A DNA stretch of 52,556 nt from Verrucomicrobiales bacterium (lineage in GTDB: Bacteria > Verrucomicrobiota > Verrucomicrobiia > Limisphaerales > UBA9464): positions 1 to 52,556 of the forward strand of contig JAEUHD010000008.1 in the NCBI GenBank assembly GCA_016793645.1, written 5' to 3'. This document shows positions 1 through 8,792 of the stretch, one piece after another. The notes under the pieces are model-generated. The model was not told the origin of the DNA. It saw only the letters and a program-made list of their open reading frames with translations, and did no database searches. Positions within the stretch are counted from its first letter, which is position 1. Each line of letters opens with the position of its first letter. Both the position numbers and the translations under genes were made by a program.

Positions 1-1083
1 GAGGTAGAGCAGGGAAAGCAGGAGGGCTCCCACAAGAACCGCGGCCGCCGGAGTTGCGTCGCGCCGCTGCTTCCGGAAGGCGACGCAACCGAGATGATGC
101 AGCATGCCGGCCTTCCCTGCGACCGCGGCCAGCAGGAAGGCTGCGGCGAGGAATGGGATGACGAGGATTCCGATTCCCGAAACCAGCAGGAACAGGGTCA
201 CCATCGCCCCCAGGGGGAGGGCAAGCAGTCCCATGAGAAATGCGGTGGCTCCGCGGACCCGCAGCGTCTCCCCGACGGACGTGACCATGCGGGGGGCCGC
301 GAAGGCGATCAGGATGTAGAGGCCCAGAAACAGGGCCGCGACCACCCAGACCCACCCGACGGCGAGGGAAAGCAGGCGAAACTTCAGGATCACCTGTCGG
401 AAGGTCGCCTCAATCCATCGGGGGACGCCGCTGTTCCCGTTCTCCAATCCTCCGAAGGGAGGGAACGGAATGGATTGGTCGAGGATCTCCCCGTGCACCA
501 CCGCGCCGTTGGCCCGTTGCACCCCGCCCACGATGCCCGTGGCGTTCCCCTGGATGACGGAATTCTCCCCCATCCGGATCCCGCCGAGTACGCCCACGGC
601 ATCCCCGGCGATCTCCGCCCCGGGTCCGAGCTGGATTCCCCCGCCGACACTCACCACGTTCCCGCCCACGCTGCCGTTGATCCGTGCGTTGCCGCCCACC
701 ACCACGACATCCTCATCCACATGTCCATCGATCGTTGCGGAGGATTGGATCACCACCACCGAGCGTCGGGACTCGCCGGCCGGGATCTGAACCGGTTCCC
801 CGACCCGGACCAATTCCGGTTCCTCGGAGTGGCGGGCCTTCTTCCTGGCCGTGTTCTTGCGGGGCTTGGGCGTCCGGACATCGGGCGACGCGGGCGCATC
901 GGGTGCGGACGGAACCGCGGGGGCTTCAGGGACGGGGTCCGGGGTGGCAACGGGAGCAGGATCCTGCGCGGTGCCCTGTGAAAACGAGCACGGAACCAGC
1001 ACGGCCACGAGGAGGAGGCACAACCAGCGACCGAAATCGTGGCGCGCCGGGCGCGGGGTTCGAAGAAATGGGAGGGAGGACAT
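1..1083 (-). CDS. Bactofilin-like membrane protein (3' end outside window)
   Basis: The reading frame is open from an ATG at 1083 to the left edge, 361 residues without a stop. Residues 20-37 form a hydrophobic signal or anchor (WLCLLLVAVLV). Residues 40-90 are a Pro/Ala-rich linker ending in a basic stretch. Residues 108-190 carry a repeated beta-helix-like pattern (ATIDGHVDEDVVVVGG, INGSVGGNVVSVGGG, VIQGNATGIVGG) resembling the polymer-forming bactofilin fold. From about residue 236 there are at least four hydrophobic segments, so the C-terminal half is membrane embedded. The gene lies 13 bp after the stop of the small membrane protein and belongs to the ECF sigma operon. I infer an envelope scaffold role; the exact family is uncertain because the end is missing. 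Confidence 0.72.
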   Translation of the reverse strand, partial: MSSLPFLRTPRPARHDFGRWLCLLLVAVLVPCSFSQGTAQDPAPVATPDPVPEAPAVPSAPDAPASPDVRTPKPRKNTARKKARHSEEPELVRVGEPVQIPAGESRRSVVVIQSSATIDGHVDEDVVVVGGNARINGSVGGNVVSVGGGIQLGPGAEIAGDAVGVLGGIRMGENSVIQGNATGIVGGVQRANGAVVHGEILDQSIPFPPFGGLENGNSGVPRWIEATFRQVILKFRLLSLAVGWVWVVAALFLGLYILIAFAAPRMVTSVGETLRVRGATAFLMGLLALPLGAMVTLFLLVSGIGILVIPFLAAAFLLAAVAGKAGMLHHLGCVAFRKQRRDATPAAAVLVGALLLSLLYL

Positions 1084-1096
1084 GGGGAGGGGAGCG

Positions 1097-1582
1097 TCAA
1101 TCACGGCCCGAACCGCCGCCTGCAAGGCGCCAGCAGGCGGTTCCCAAGCCGAGGGTGGTGGACCAAAAGAGGGCAAGGATCCCGACACCGGCAACGGTGA
1201 CCCAGGAGTTCAAACCGCGAAGGATCAGCAGGAGGGCATTCCCCAACGCGCCGAGCATGCTGGCGAGGGATCCCACGGGACGCACCAGATCCAGTTGGGA
1301 TGTCGCGAGTTCCGCGGCCGTGGTTCCCACGGCATCGGCACGGGGGAGCAACAAACCCCAGGCGGCGGCGATGGCCGAGAGCATCAAGGCCACGGCCACC
1401 CACTGCAGTGCCACCGGCCACTGGACCCAGGGACGCTGGTACCACGGGCGGTTCGCGTGGCGGGCCACGGCGGCCAGGATGCGGGGGGCGAGGGACGGTG
1501 GCGCAGTCCGGTCCGGCAACTGTCCAAGGACATTCCCGGCCCAGCGGGCCAGGGGATCCTCGGGATGTCGGGGGTCTTTCAT
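1097..1582 (-). CDS. Small two-helix membrane protein, possible anti-sigma factor
   Basis: This 161-residue protein has a cytoplasmic-looking N-terminus (MKDPRHPEDPLARWAG, then TAPPSLAPRILAAVARHA) and two hydrophobic segments at about residues 60-88 and 115-145. The start at 1582 is chosen because an AAGGA ribosome site sits 5 nt upstream; a longer frame to 1729 would run into the sigma gene. It begins 13 bp after the ECF sigma gene on the same strand. ECF sigma genes are commonly followed by a membrane anti-sigma factor, so that role is inferred from position. I see no HxxxCxxC zinc-finger motif, so this is not a classical ZAS-type anti-sigma protein. Confidence 0.75.
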   Translation of the reverse strand: MKDPRHPEDPLARWAGNVLGQLPDRTAPPSLAPRILAAVARHANRPWYQRPWVQWPVALQWVAVALMLSAIAAAWGLLLPRADAVGTTAAELATSQLDLVRPVGSLASMLGALGNALLLILRGLNSWVTVAGVGILALFWSTTLGLGTACWRLAGGGSGRD

Positions 1583-1595
1583 GTCGTCCTTCAGG

Positions 1596-2141
1596 TTATA
1601 CACCCACGGAATCGCGGGTGGGTTGCAGTTTTTTCCGCAGTGTCTCGCGGGCGCGGAAGATGTCCGTCTTGACCTTCCCGAGTGAAACACCGAGGTGCGT
1701 CGCGATGTCCGCATAATCCATGTCCTCAAAATGGTACAATGCCAGCGCGATCCGCTGGTCGTCGGGAAGCCGCGCCAGGGCGCGTTCGATCAGTTCCCGC
1801 TGATCCGCGGTGAGGAGGGTGTCCTGGAACGTGTCCGGCGCCGGGATTTCCCATTCGCGTTCACCGCCCTCGTCGTCCTCCCGGGTGAAGTCACTGAAGA
1901 CCTTCCAGCGGGCCCGGTGACGTTGCAGATGGTTGAGGCACAGGTTGCGGGTGACCGTCTTGAGCCATCCCCCCGCGGTCGGGCTGCCGGACAGGTTGGG
2001 GAAGTGGTTCCACGCCCGCACAAATGCCTCCTGGGCCACATCCTGGGCCTCGGCATCGCTGCCGAGCAGGCGTGTGGCCGTGCTGAACACCATGTCCTGG
2101 TAGGCGAGAACAAACGCCTCGAACTGGGCCGGGTCACTCAT
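1596..2141 (-). CDS. ECF-family RNA polymerase sigma factor
   Basis: A 181-residue sigma-70 family protein with the ECF architecture. Region 2 is at about residues 8-75 (FVLAYQDMVFSTATRLLGSD, then AQEAFVRAWNHFPNL and GGWLKTVTRNLCLNHLQRH). A short acidic linker follows, then region 4 at about residues 115-175 with the helix-turn-helix DYADIATHLGVSLGKVKTDI. Region 3 is absent, as expected for this group. The start MSDPAQ at 2141 gives the normal family length and has a GGGGA ribosome site just upstream; the open frame extends much further upstream but is not protein-like there. It heads an operon with a small membrane protein and a bactofilin-like protein, so it probably directs an envelope-related regulon. 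Confidence 0.92.
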   Translation of the reverse strand: MSDPAQFEAFVLAYQDMVFSTATRLLGSDAEAQDVAQEAFVRAWNHFPNLSGSPTAGGWLKTVTRNLCLNHLQRHRARWKVFSDFTREDDEGGEREWEIPAPDTFQDTLLTADQRELIERALARLPDDQRIALALYHFEDMDYADIATHLGVSLGKVKTDIFRARETLRKKLQPTRDSVGV

Positions 2142-2175
2142 GAATTCCCCGTCACCGGACGGATTGTAACGTGCC

Positions 2176-2190
2176 GGAACACCCTGTTCC
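2176..2190. promoter_or_regulatory. Palindrome upstream of the ECF sigma gene
   Basis: GGAACA-CCC-TGTTCC is a perfect 6-bp inverted repeat in the 264-bp gap between the divergent ECF sigma and squalene/phytoene synthase-like genes, about 35 bp before the sigma start. On the minus strand GGAAC resembles an ECF -35 element, and TACAAT (2164-2169) resembles a -10 box. It could be an operator or part of an autoregulated promoter; the spacing is not ideal. No other signal stands out in this gap. Confidence 0.3.
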
Positions 2191-2405
2191 GTCCGGGAAG
2201 GTTTCAGCAATCTTTGCTTCTCGGGCCCCCTTCGTTGTGGGGTGAAGGCGGCGTCCACCGGGGGGCGATTTCCCGGGGTCACTGCGGAACGCTTCCGCTT
2301 GCGCTTCCGCCGGGAGTTGATTGGGTTGCGCGGCCCGGAAGTCCGACTTCCGGGGTTTTTGACCATGATTTTGCGAGCGATCCCATCCGTCCCGGAGCCC
2401 CGGCA

Positions 2406-3413
2406 ATGAGTCCGGAGCTCCAGAATCTGCTCCGGGACACGTCCCGCTCGTTTTACCTGACCCTGCGGGTTCTTCCGCATTCGGTACGAGCGCAGATCGG
2501 ACTGGCCTATCTGCTGGCCCGGGCCACCGACACCGTTGCGGACACGGAACTGATTCCGGTTGCGGACCGATTGCGGGCCTTGGATGAACTCCGCGCCCGG
2601 ATCCTCGGACAGAGGACGAGCCCGGTTGATTTCAGTGGGCTTGCGGCATCGCAGGCTCCCGGAGCCGCGGAGGCGGAACGGAGGTTGCTGGGGCGGTTGG
2701 AGGAGGCCATCGGTCGATTGGCCGAGTTGAGTGCCGCCGACCATGCGGATGTCTGCAGGGTCCTGGAGACCATCACCGGGGGGCAGATTCTCGATCTGGA
2801 GCGATTTGGGGATCCGCAAGGCGGACTGCGAGCCCTGGCGACGGGCGAGGAGCTTGAGGACTACACCTATCGGGTGGCCGGATGCGTGGGGGAATTCTGG
2901 ACCCGCATCACCCGGCGCCACTGTTTTCCGGCAGCGGACCTGAACGACGGCACGTTTCTTGAGGACGGGATCCGGCTCGGGAAGGGACTCCAATTGGTCA
3001 ACATTCTTCGCGACCTGCCACGCGATCTTCGGTCCGGACGCTGCTATCTCCCCCGTGCCGAGTTGGCGGAGTCGGGCATGAAGCCGGAGGATCTGTTGGA
3101 TTCGGCCCATGAGTGGAAGGTCCGTCCGCTGTATGACCGCTGGTGTGCGCGGGCACTGGACCACCTGACCGCCGGGTGGCGGTACACCAACCGCCTGCCG
3201 GGGGATCAATGGAGGTTGCGCCTGGCGTGCGCCTGGCCGGTGCTCCTGGGAGTGCGGACCCTGGAAAAGCTCCGCTCCGGCGAATTCCTCGAGTCCTCCC
3301 GCAGGATCAAGGTGTCCCGCCCGGAGGTGCGGTCGATTCTGTTCCGGTCGGTCGTGCGCCTTCCCTTTCGGGGTTCCTGGCAGCGCCTGTTTCCAGCGTT
3401 CCCGAACTCCTGA
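2406..3413 (+). CDS. Squalene/phytoene synthase family protein
   Basis: A 335-residue member of the head-to-head prenyl synthase family, which condenses two prenyl diphosphates to make squalene- or phytoene-type products. Both Asp-rich metal/diphosphate motifs are present: DTVAD at residues 42-46 and NILRDLPRD at 199-207, the second preceded by GKGLQLV. The family motif YRVAGCVGEFWT lies between them. The start is the ATG at 2406, which gives a normal family length. No desaturase or cyclase gene is adjacent, so the product (squalene for hopanoids, or a carotenoid precursor) cannot be decided here. Its stop directly abuts the rpoN stop on the other strand. Confidence 0.9.
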   Translation: MSPELQNLLRDTSRSFYLTLRVLPHSVRAQIGLAYLLARATDTVADTELIPVADRLRALDELRARILGQRTSPVDFSGLAASQAPGAAEAERRLLGRLEEAIGRLAELSAADHADVCRVLETITGGQILDLERFGDPQGGLRALATGEELEDYTYRVAGCVGEFWTRITRRHCFPAADLNDGTFLEDGIRLGKGLQLVNILRDLPRDLRSGRCYLPRAELAESGMKPEDLLDSAHEWKVRPLYDRWCARALDHLTAGWRYTNRLPGDQWRLRLACAWPVLLGVRTLEKLRSGEFLESSRRIKVSRPEVRSILFRSVVRLPFRGSWQRLFPAFPNS

Positions 3414-4910
3414 TCAGTAGACCCGGCGCAGATGGCTCGGGAGGACGTTCAGTTCGGAGCGGTATTTGGCGACGGTCCGTCGGGCAATCATCGTCCCCGC
3501 GGCCTTCAATCGGACCACAAGTTCCTCGTCGGAAAGCGGGGCGGACTTGTCCTCACCGGCAATCAGTTCCGCGAGCATGGTCTTGACGCTCTTGTTCGAA
3601 ACCTGGTCTCCGGAGGCCGTGGCGAGACCCGAAGTGAAGAAGTACTTGAGCTCAAAGACCCCCTGCGGACAGATCATGTATTTTCCGGCGACGGCCCGGC
3701 TGACGGTCGTCTCGTGAACACCGACCACCTCGGCCACCTGGAGCATGGTCATCGGACGCAGATGGGCCACTCCGTGCTCCATGAACTCCCGCTGCCGCTT
3801 CACAATCTCCTGCGCGATGTTCAGGATGGTGCTCTGTCGCTGGTGGAGGCTCTTGATGAGAAATTTTCCGGCCTTGATCTTCTCCCGCACGTATTCCCGG
3901 ACCTCGGATGAGGTCTCCGCCTGGGACAGGAGGTCCTTGTAGAGATTGCTGATTCGAATGTGGGGAAGATGGTCGTTGACCGTCGTCACGACGTACTCGC
4001 CATCGGGTCCCCGCGTCACGGTCACCTCGGGGACGACATAATGTTCGGGCTCGGTCGAGTAGGATCTACCGGGCCGGGGATCGAGACGGGCGATCCGTCC
4101 CGCGACGGCCTGGGCGTCGAGAACACTGATCCCCAGCTGGCGCGCAATATCCGGGAATCGTCGCTTCCCCAGGGACTCCATGTGATCCCGGAGCACCCGG
4201 TATTCGAGGGAGTCCTTTTTGCCGATCCGCTCCAGTTGGAGCATGAGGCATTCACGGAGATCCCGCGCACCGACGCCGGGTGGTTGAAAGGCCTGGACCG
4301 TGGTCAGCGCCTCCTCGAGTTCCTGAACCGGGATTCCCGTGGAGAAGGAAAGTTCCGCGATGGAGGACTGCAGGTAGCCGTGGTCGTCAATATTCCCGAC
4401 AATCAGTTCGGCCACCTGTTGCTGGCGGTCATCCAGGTCCGCATTCCGGACCTGATCCAGCAGTTCCTCCTGAAGTGAGGTCCCGGTGGTCAGGGAATCG
4501 AGCATGAACTGCCGCCGTTCCTCGTCCTCCGGACTCGGCTTGCCGGAGCGCTGCGCGGTGCTGAAGAAGTCCCTCCACTCCTGGTCGAGATGCATCAGTC
4601 GTTGCATCTCGGCGTCGAGACGGTCGACCGGTTCATTGGACGGCTTTTCGGTCGCGGGATCGTACTGGGTGTCGGCGGGAGGTTCCGCCGGATCCGCCAT
4701 GACATTGGGAAGATCCCGGTCCTCGCGGTCTTCGGAACCGGACTCCAGAGCGGGAGCCTCCTCCAGGACCGGATTCTGCTGGAGCTCCTGCTCCACCATC
4801 GCCTTGAGCTCCAGGACCGGGGCCTGCAGCAATGCCAGCGACTGCTGGAGCTGTGGGGACAGCACCAGCTGTTGCGACAGGCGTTGCGAAAGATGAATTC
4901 CCTGGGACAC
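3414..4910 (-). CDS. rpoN: RNA polymerase sigma-54 factor RpoN
   Basis: A 498-residue sigma-54. Region I begins at once with the Gln/Leu-rich activator-interaction segment (LSQRLSQQLVLSPQLQQSLA). An acidic linker follows, then the core-binding domain, a helix-turn-helix (VAEVVGVHETTVSRAVAGKY), and the RpoN box ARRTVAKYR at about residues 476-484. I chose the GTG at 4910 because it places SQGIHLSQ at the N-terminus as in the family; there is no in-frame ATG nearby. An alternative GTG lies at 4934. Sigma-54 needs bEBP ATPase activators, and none is encoded in this window. The gene is isolated between a convergent and a divergent neighbour. Confidence 0.95.
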   Translation of the reverse strand: MSQGIHLSQRLSQQLVLSPQLQQSLALLQAPVLELKAMVEQELQQNPVLEEAPALESGSEDREDRDLPNVMADPAEPPADTQYDPATEKPSNEPVDRLDAEMQRLMHLDQEWRDFFSTAQRSGKPSPEDEERRQFMLDSLTTGTSLQEELLDQVRNADLDDRQQQVAELIVGNIDDHGYLQSSIAELSFSTGIPVQELEEALTTVQAFQPPGVGARDLRECLMLQLERIGKKDSLEYRVLRDHMESLGKRRFPDIARQLGISVLDAQAVAGRIARLDPRPGRSYSTEPEHYVVPEVTVTRGPDGEYVVTTVNDHLPHIRISNLYKDLLSQAETSSEVREYVREKIKAGKFLIKSLHQRQSTILNIAQEIVKRQREFMEHGVAHLRPMTMLQVAEVVGVHETTVSRAVAGKYMICPQGVFELKYFFTSGLATASGDQVSNKSVKTMLAELIAGEDKSAPLSDEELVVRLKAAGTMIARRTVAKYRSELNVLPSHLRRVY

Positions 4911-5039
4911 CCGCGGCAGAGCGTATCGACCCACCCATTGGAAACAAGCTGTGGCCGCAGGAAAAGTGCCAGACAAAGGATTCAGGGATGAACACGGGCC
5001 TTCCCATTCAGGGGTGGCGTCGCGCACCGTGGGTCCATC

Positions 5040-5840
5040 ATGGCGGTGCGGTTCACCATTCTGGGCAGCGGCAGCGGAGGCAACTGTGCCTATCTGGAGG
5101 CGGGGGAAACCCGACTGTTGATTGATGCGGGTTTCAGCGCCCGGCAGATCCGGGAGCGCCTGGCGTCCATCGGGCGGGCTCCCGAGGGCCTCCATGGGAT
5201 CCTGATCACCCATGAGCATGGTGACCACGTGCAGGGGCTCGGGGTGCTCGCCGGGAAACTGGGGATCCCCGTCTTTGCGAACCGGTTGACCCGCGAAGCG
5301 ATCGAACGCCAGTTTGCCGGCGTGCGCCTTCCCTTCACACTGTTCGAGACGGGCAGCACCTTTTCGTTGGGCGAGGTGGAGGTCCGGACCTTCAGCATTC
5401 CCCATGACGCGATGGATCCCGTGGGCTTTGTTCTGGCGACCGCGGCGGGCGAGTTGGGATTCCTCACCGATCTGGGACACGTGACCCGCCTCATTCTGGA
5501 ACGGGTCCGGTCTTCCCGCTGGCTGGTGTTGGAAGCGAACCACGACCTGAAGCTTCTCCAGGAGGACACCCGGCGTCCGTGGAGCACCAAGCAGCGGATC
5601 CTGAGCCGGCATGGACACCTGTCGAACGAGGCCGCGGCCGAGGTGGCCGCCCAGCTTGCGGAGGGAGGCCTGAGGCGCATCTACCTCGGGCACTTGAGCC
5701 GGGATTGCAACCGCCCGGATCTGGCCCGGCGCGTCGTCCGAGCCCGTCTGGATTCCATCGGGGCGACGGCCATCGAGGTTCACGACACCTCGCAGGAAAC
5801 ACCCTGCCCGACGCTGGATCTGGTTGCCCGGCCCGGATAG
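5040..5840 (+). CDS. MBL-fold metallo-hydrolase, YycJ/WalJ-like
   Basis: A 266-residue metallo-beta-lactamase-fold protein. It starts with the family pattern FTILGSGSGGNCAYLE, has the metal-binding THEHGDH at residues 57-63, and further metal ligands at FLTDLGH and YLGHLSRDCN. This resembles the YycJ/WalJ group, which are predicted nucleases or phosphodiesterases. The ATG at 5040 gives a full-length protein although no strong ribosome site precedes it. It is divergent from rpoN (129-bp gap with no clear signal) and not linked to a WalRK two-component operon, where relatives often sit in Firmicutes. Confidence 0.88.
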   Translation: MAVRFTILGSGSGGNCAYLEAGETRLLIDAGFSARQIRERLASIGRAPEGLHGILITHEHGDHVQGLGVLAGKLGIPVFANRLTREAIERQFAGVRLPFTLFETGSTFSLGEVEVRTFSIPHDAMDPVGFVLATAAGELGFLTDLGHVTRLILERVRSSRWLVLEANHDLKLLQEDTRRPWSTKQRILSRHGHLSNEAAAEVAAQLAEGGLRRIYLGHLSRDCNRPDLARRVVRARLDSIGATAIEVHDTSQETPCPTLDLVARPG

Positions 5841-5946
5841 CCCGTCCGTGGCGTCGGCTTCGTGTCCCTCGCGTCCCTGTCTTTTCCCCCTCGTTTCGGC
5901 CAGGGGTGAACCCTCCGGCGTTGGCGCTCACGGCGCGGAACGGTTC

Positions 5947-6885
5947 TCAGGCGGGACGCCGGCCCGCCATCATGAAATCGAGGTAATAGACCAGTCGTGC
6001 CCGCATATCGCGACGGGGGACAATGGCATCAATGAGTCCGTGTTCCTGGAGGAACTCGGACGTTTGGAACCCCTCCGGAAGGTCGGCCTGGGTGGTGTCC
6101 TTGATGACCCGCGGACCGGCGAAGCCGATCATGGCCGCGGGTTCCGCGAGGATGAGGTCCCCGACGGTGGCAAAGCTGGCGATGACGCCGGCGTAGGTCG
6201 GGTTGGTGAGGACGGAAATGTAGGGCAACCCCAGCTTGCCGTGCAACGCGAGCGCCCCGCAGGTCTTGGCCATCTGCATGAGGCTGAACATGCCTTCATA
6301 CATGCGGGCACCACCGCTCGTGGAAATGATGATGACGGGCAGGCCCCGGGAGGAACCGGTTTCAATCAGTCGCGTCAGCTTCTCCCCGACCACCGATCCC
6401 ATGGAACCTCCGAGAAAACTGAAATCCATGACGCCGAGGGCCACGCGGTGGGTCCCAATGACCCCGACACCGGTGACCACGGCATCCTTGAGGAGGGACG
6501 ACTTCTTCTTGTACGCCGCGAGCTTCGCCTCGTAGCTCGCGGCTCCGGTAAACTTCAGGATGTCCAGCGACTGCATCTCCGCGTCCATCTCCTCGAAGGA
6601 GCAGGTTTCCACCAGGGAGTGGATGCGTTCCCGCGCCCCGATGGGAAGGTGGTGGCCGCACTTTGGACAGACCTTCAGATTGTCATCCAATTCCTTGTCG
6701 TAGATGAGGGACTCGCAGGACGGACACTTGGTCCAGAGACCTTCGGGCATGTCCCGCTTCCGGGAGCGGGCCGCGATCTTGGGCTTCGTGAGAAAGGTCG
6801 TGTCGGTGGACAGCGGCGGCGGCGTGACCATCGGTTCCACCGGATCGGTCACGACGCTCTTTCGTTTGACGGTGCGCGAAGCCAT
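5947..6885 (-). CDS. accD: Acetyl-CoA carboxylase carboxyltransferase subunit beta
   Basis: A 312-residue AccD, the beta subunit of the carboxyltransferase that forms malonyl-CoA for fatty acid synthesis. The N-terminal zinc ribbon is intact: Cys54, Cys57, Cys73 and Cys76 in CPSC and CPKC. The crotonase-fold core follows, with FLGGSMGSVVGEKLTR, STSGGARM and AGPRVIKDTT. The start MASRTVKRK at 6885 is chosen because residues further upstream in the frame are not family-like. accA is not in the window. It lies 113 bp downstream of the ComF-family gene on the same strand, and its end faces the metallo-hydrolase gene. Confidence 0.97.
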   Translation of the reverse strand: MASRTVKRKSVVTDPVEPMVTPPPLSTDTTFLTKPKIAARSRKRDMPEGLWTKCPSCESLIYDKELDDNLKVCPKCGHHLPIGARERIHSLVETCSFEEMDAEMQSLDILKFTGAASYEAKLAAYKKKSSLLKDAVVTGVGVIGTHRVALGVMDFSFLGGSMGSVVGEKLTRLIETGSSRGLPVIIISTSGGARMYEGMFSLMQMAKTCGALALHGKLGLPYISVLTNPTYAGVIASFATVGDLILAEPAAMIGFAGPRVIKDTTQADLPEGFQTSEFLQEHGLIDAIVPRRDMRARLVYYLDFMMAGRRPA

Positions 6886-6998
6886 TTCGGTGAGATGGGT
6901 AGCAAAGCAAATCCACGTTGGCCAGCGTGTGAAACTAGACCTTGGGGTAGGCGAGGTGCGCCCCGGGAGCCGTCCGTCCGGGGCCGGTGCGGTCGCAT

Positions 6999-7772
6999 TC
7001 ATGCCATCGGAGGTTCACGAAGGATGGCGCGGGCCACCGACCAGACACAGATGCGTCCGGCACCGCACCGCTTGAGCGCGCCCGCCACGGCGTTCGTCGT
7101 CGCGCCGGTGGTGAGGATGTCATCCAGGACGATGATCGAATCCCCGTCCATGTGGGCATGCCGTGCCGGTTGGAATGCGCGGGAGACATTGCGGGACCGT
7201 TCAGACCGGGAGAGGTGGGTCTGGGTCCGGGTCGCGGTGGTGCGCCGAACGAGGTCCCGGCGAACGGGGATTCCGAGCGCGCGGGCGAGGGGAAGCGCCA
7301 GAAGTTCCGCCTGATTGTATTCCCGCTCGCGTTGCCGAACGGGATGCAGGGGCACGGGCACCACGGCGGTCCAGCCTCCTCCGGCAAGGGCCGGGAGGGC
7401 TGCGGTGACAAGGAGATCCGCCAGCAGGGGACGAAACCACAGCGCCCGGTCATATTTGAAGCGGTGGATGACCTCGAGGGCGACGCCTTCGGCAACGACG
7501 GCGGCGCGGGCGGACTCGAAGGCCAGCGACAGGCCCTCGCAATTGGAACAGGTGAATTCCCGGGTGGTTGCCGTGGAATGCGGCAGGCCGCATCGGGAGC
7601 AGAAGGGCCATTCAATCGCCCTCAGACTTCTGCGGCACCGGTCTCCGACAAAACCGAGGGCCGCCGACGAGGGTTCGTTGTGGCAGATCTGGCACCGGTT
7701 GGGGTAGACGAGTCCCAAACCCAGTTCGAGGAGTCCCCGACAGAGGGGCAATCCTGGTCGCGCGGGGTGCAT
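6999..7772 (-). CDS. ComF-family phosphoribosyltransferase-like protein
   Basis: A 257-residue ComF/GntX-type protein. The N-terminal half has zinc-binding Cys pairs (RCQIC, FCSRCG, CSNCEG). The C-terminal half is a type I phosphoribosyltransferase fold with the PRPP-binding loop IIVLDDILTTGATT. The segment VVPVPLHPVRQREREYNQAE is the typical conserved family core. ComF proteins act in DNA uptake in naturally competent bacteria, but many family members have no assigned role. No other competence genes are nearby, so involvement in transformation is not supported here. Confidence 0.9.
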   Translation of the reverse strand: MHPARPGLPLCRGLLELGLGLVYPNRCQICHNEPSSAALGFVGDRCRRSLRAIEWPFCSRCGLPHSTATTREFTCSNCEGLSLAFESARAAVVAEGVALEVIHRFKYDRALWFRPLLADLLVTAALPALAGGGWTAVVPVPLHPVRQREREYNQAELLALPLARALGIPVRRDLVRRTTATRTQTHLSRSERSRNVSRAFQPARHAHMDGDSIIVLDDILTTGATTNAVAGALKRCGAGRICVWSVARAILREPPMA

Positions 7773-7960
7773 GCCCGGGAGGATCCCATGAAGCCGTGCC
7801 CCGGGGGATATCGCAGGATTTGGGGACCCTGCGGCTGGGCCTCGAAAGGCGGAAAATTCGTCCGATGTCCGGCCCGTGTATTGCTAGGAGGGTGATTTTC
7901 AGGAACGCGACCCTTTTCCCGTCCGGGACGCTGTGGTAGCTACCCGCCGCCGTTCATCAA

Positions 7961-8785
7961 ATGCCGACGTCCGGAGACAAGCTGGGCCCGTACACCCTGC
8001 ACGAATTGATCAATTCGGGCGGGCAGTCGGAGATTTGGCTGGCGACCGACGAGGCGGGCCAGTCCTTTGCCGTCCGCCTTCTGCTCAATGACACCCTGTT
8101 CGCCTTCACGGACAAGGCGCGCTTTTCGACGGGTGCCGAAACGCTGAAGGCGTGTCAGGACGGCCGGTACATCATCGGCTATGTGGATCACGGCAAGTTT
8201 GGGGGGCATCGGGCCCTGATCATGGAGTACGTCGAGGGTGCCAACCTCAAGTTGCTGCTGACGGCGGGGGACCCGGTGTTGACTGAGAACATTGCGCAGG
8301 TGTTGATCGATTTCGCGTCCGCCCTCGAGGTGGTGCACGACCGCGGGTACATGCACCTGGACGTGAAGCCGGAGAACGTCCTGCTGTCCCGCAACGGAAG
8401 CCTCCGGCTCATCGACTTTGACCTCGCCCAGCCGATTCCGAATCCTCCCCGGAAAATGGACAAACTCTCGGGAACCCCGGCCTACATGGCTCCGGAACAG
8501 CTCCTCAAGCAGCCGGTGGATCAACGGGCCGACGTCTGGGCCTACGGCGTCAGCGCCTACGAGTTGCTCACGATGAAGAAGCCGTTTCCGGGCGAGAACG
8601 CGGATGAAGTGCTCCGCCGCCAGGTGGACCGGAAGGACTTCATTGCGCCCCGTGAACTCAATGGGGACCTGCCCTCGGAACTGCAGCGGATCATCCTTCG
8701 CTGCCTGGAGCGCGAACCCGACCGCCGATACCCGGTCACGAGTGTCCTGGTTCATGAATTGAAACAGGCGCTGTACGTGAACTGA
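7961..8785 (+). CDS. Protein-kinase-like protein with altered catalytic motifs
   Basis: A 274-residue Hanks-type kinase domain with no membrane segment or extra domain. Recognisable parts are the glycine loop (INSGGQSEIW), the putative alpha-C Glu60, HLDVKPEN at residues 132-139, IDFD at 151-154, GTPAYMAPEQ and DVWAYGVSAYEL. Three canonical motifs differ: the VAIK lysine is Arg39 (AVR), HRD is HLD, and DFG is DFD. The catalytic Asp134, Asn139 and metal-binding Asp152 remain. It may be an atypical kinase or a pseudokinase. It ends 7 bp before a secreted PVC heme/HEAT protein gene, so the two are probably co-transcribed. A 10-bp palindrome (GGTAGCTACC, 7935-7944) lies just upstream. Confidence 0.88.
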   Translation: MPTSGDKLGPYTLHELINSGGQSEIWLATDEAGQSFAVRLLLNDTLFAFTDKARFSTGAETLKACQDGRYIIGYVDHGKFGGHRALIMEYVEGANLKLLLTAGDPVLTENIAQVLIDFASALEVVHDRGYMHLDVKPENVLLSRNGSLRLIDFDLAQPIPNPPRKMDKLSGTPAYMAPEQLLKQPVDQRADVWAYGVSAYELLTMKKPFPGENADEVLRRQVDRKDFIAPRELNGDLPSELQRIILRCLEREPDRRYPVTSVLVHELKQALYVN

Positions 8786-8792
8786 TGTCCCC

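Noticed and set aside
1596..3209. Extended ECF sigma reading frame of 537 codons
   Set aside because: Conserved sequence starts at MSDPAQ (2141); the upstream part crosses the divergent promoter region and the prenyl synthase gene.
7935..7944. 10-bp palindrome GGTAGCTACC before the kinase-like gene
   Set aside because: Too short to support an operator call without a second copy or conservation.
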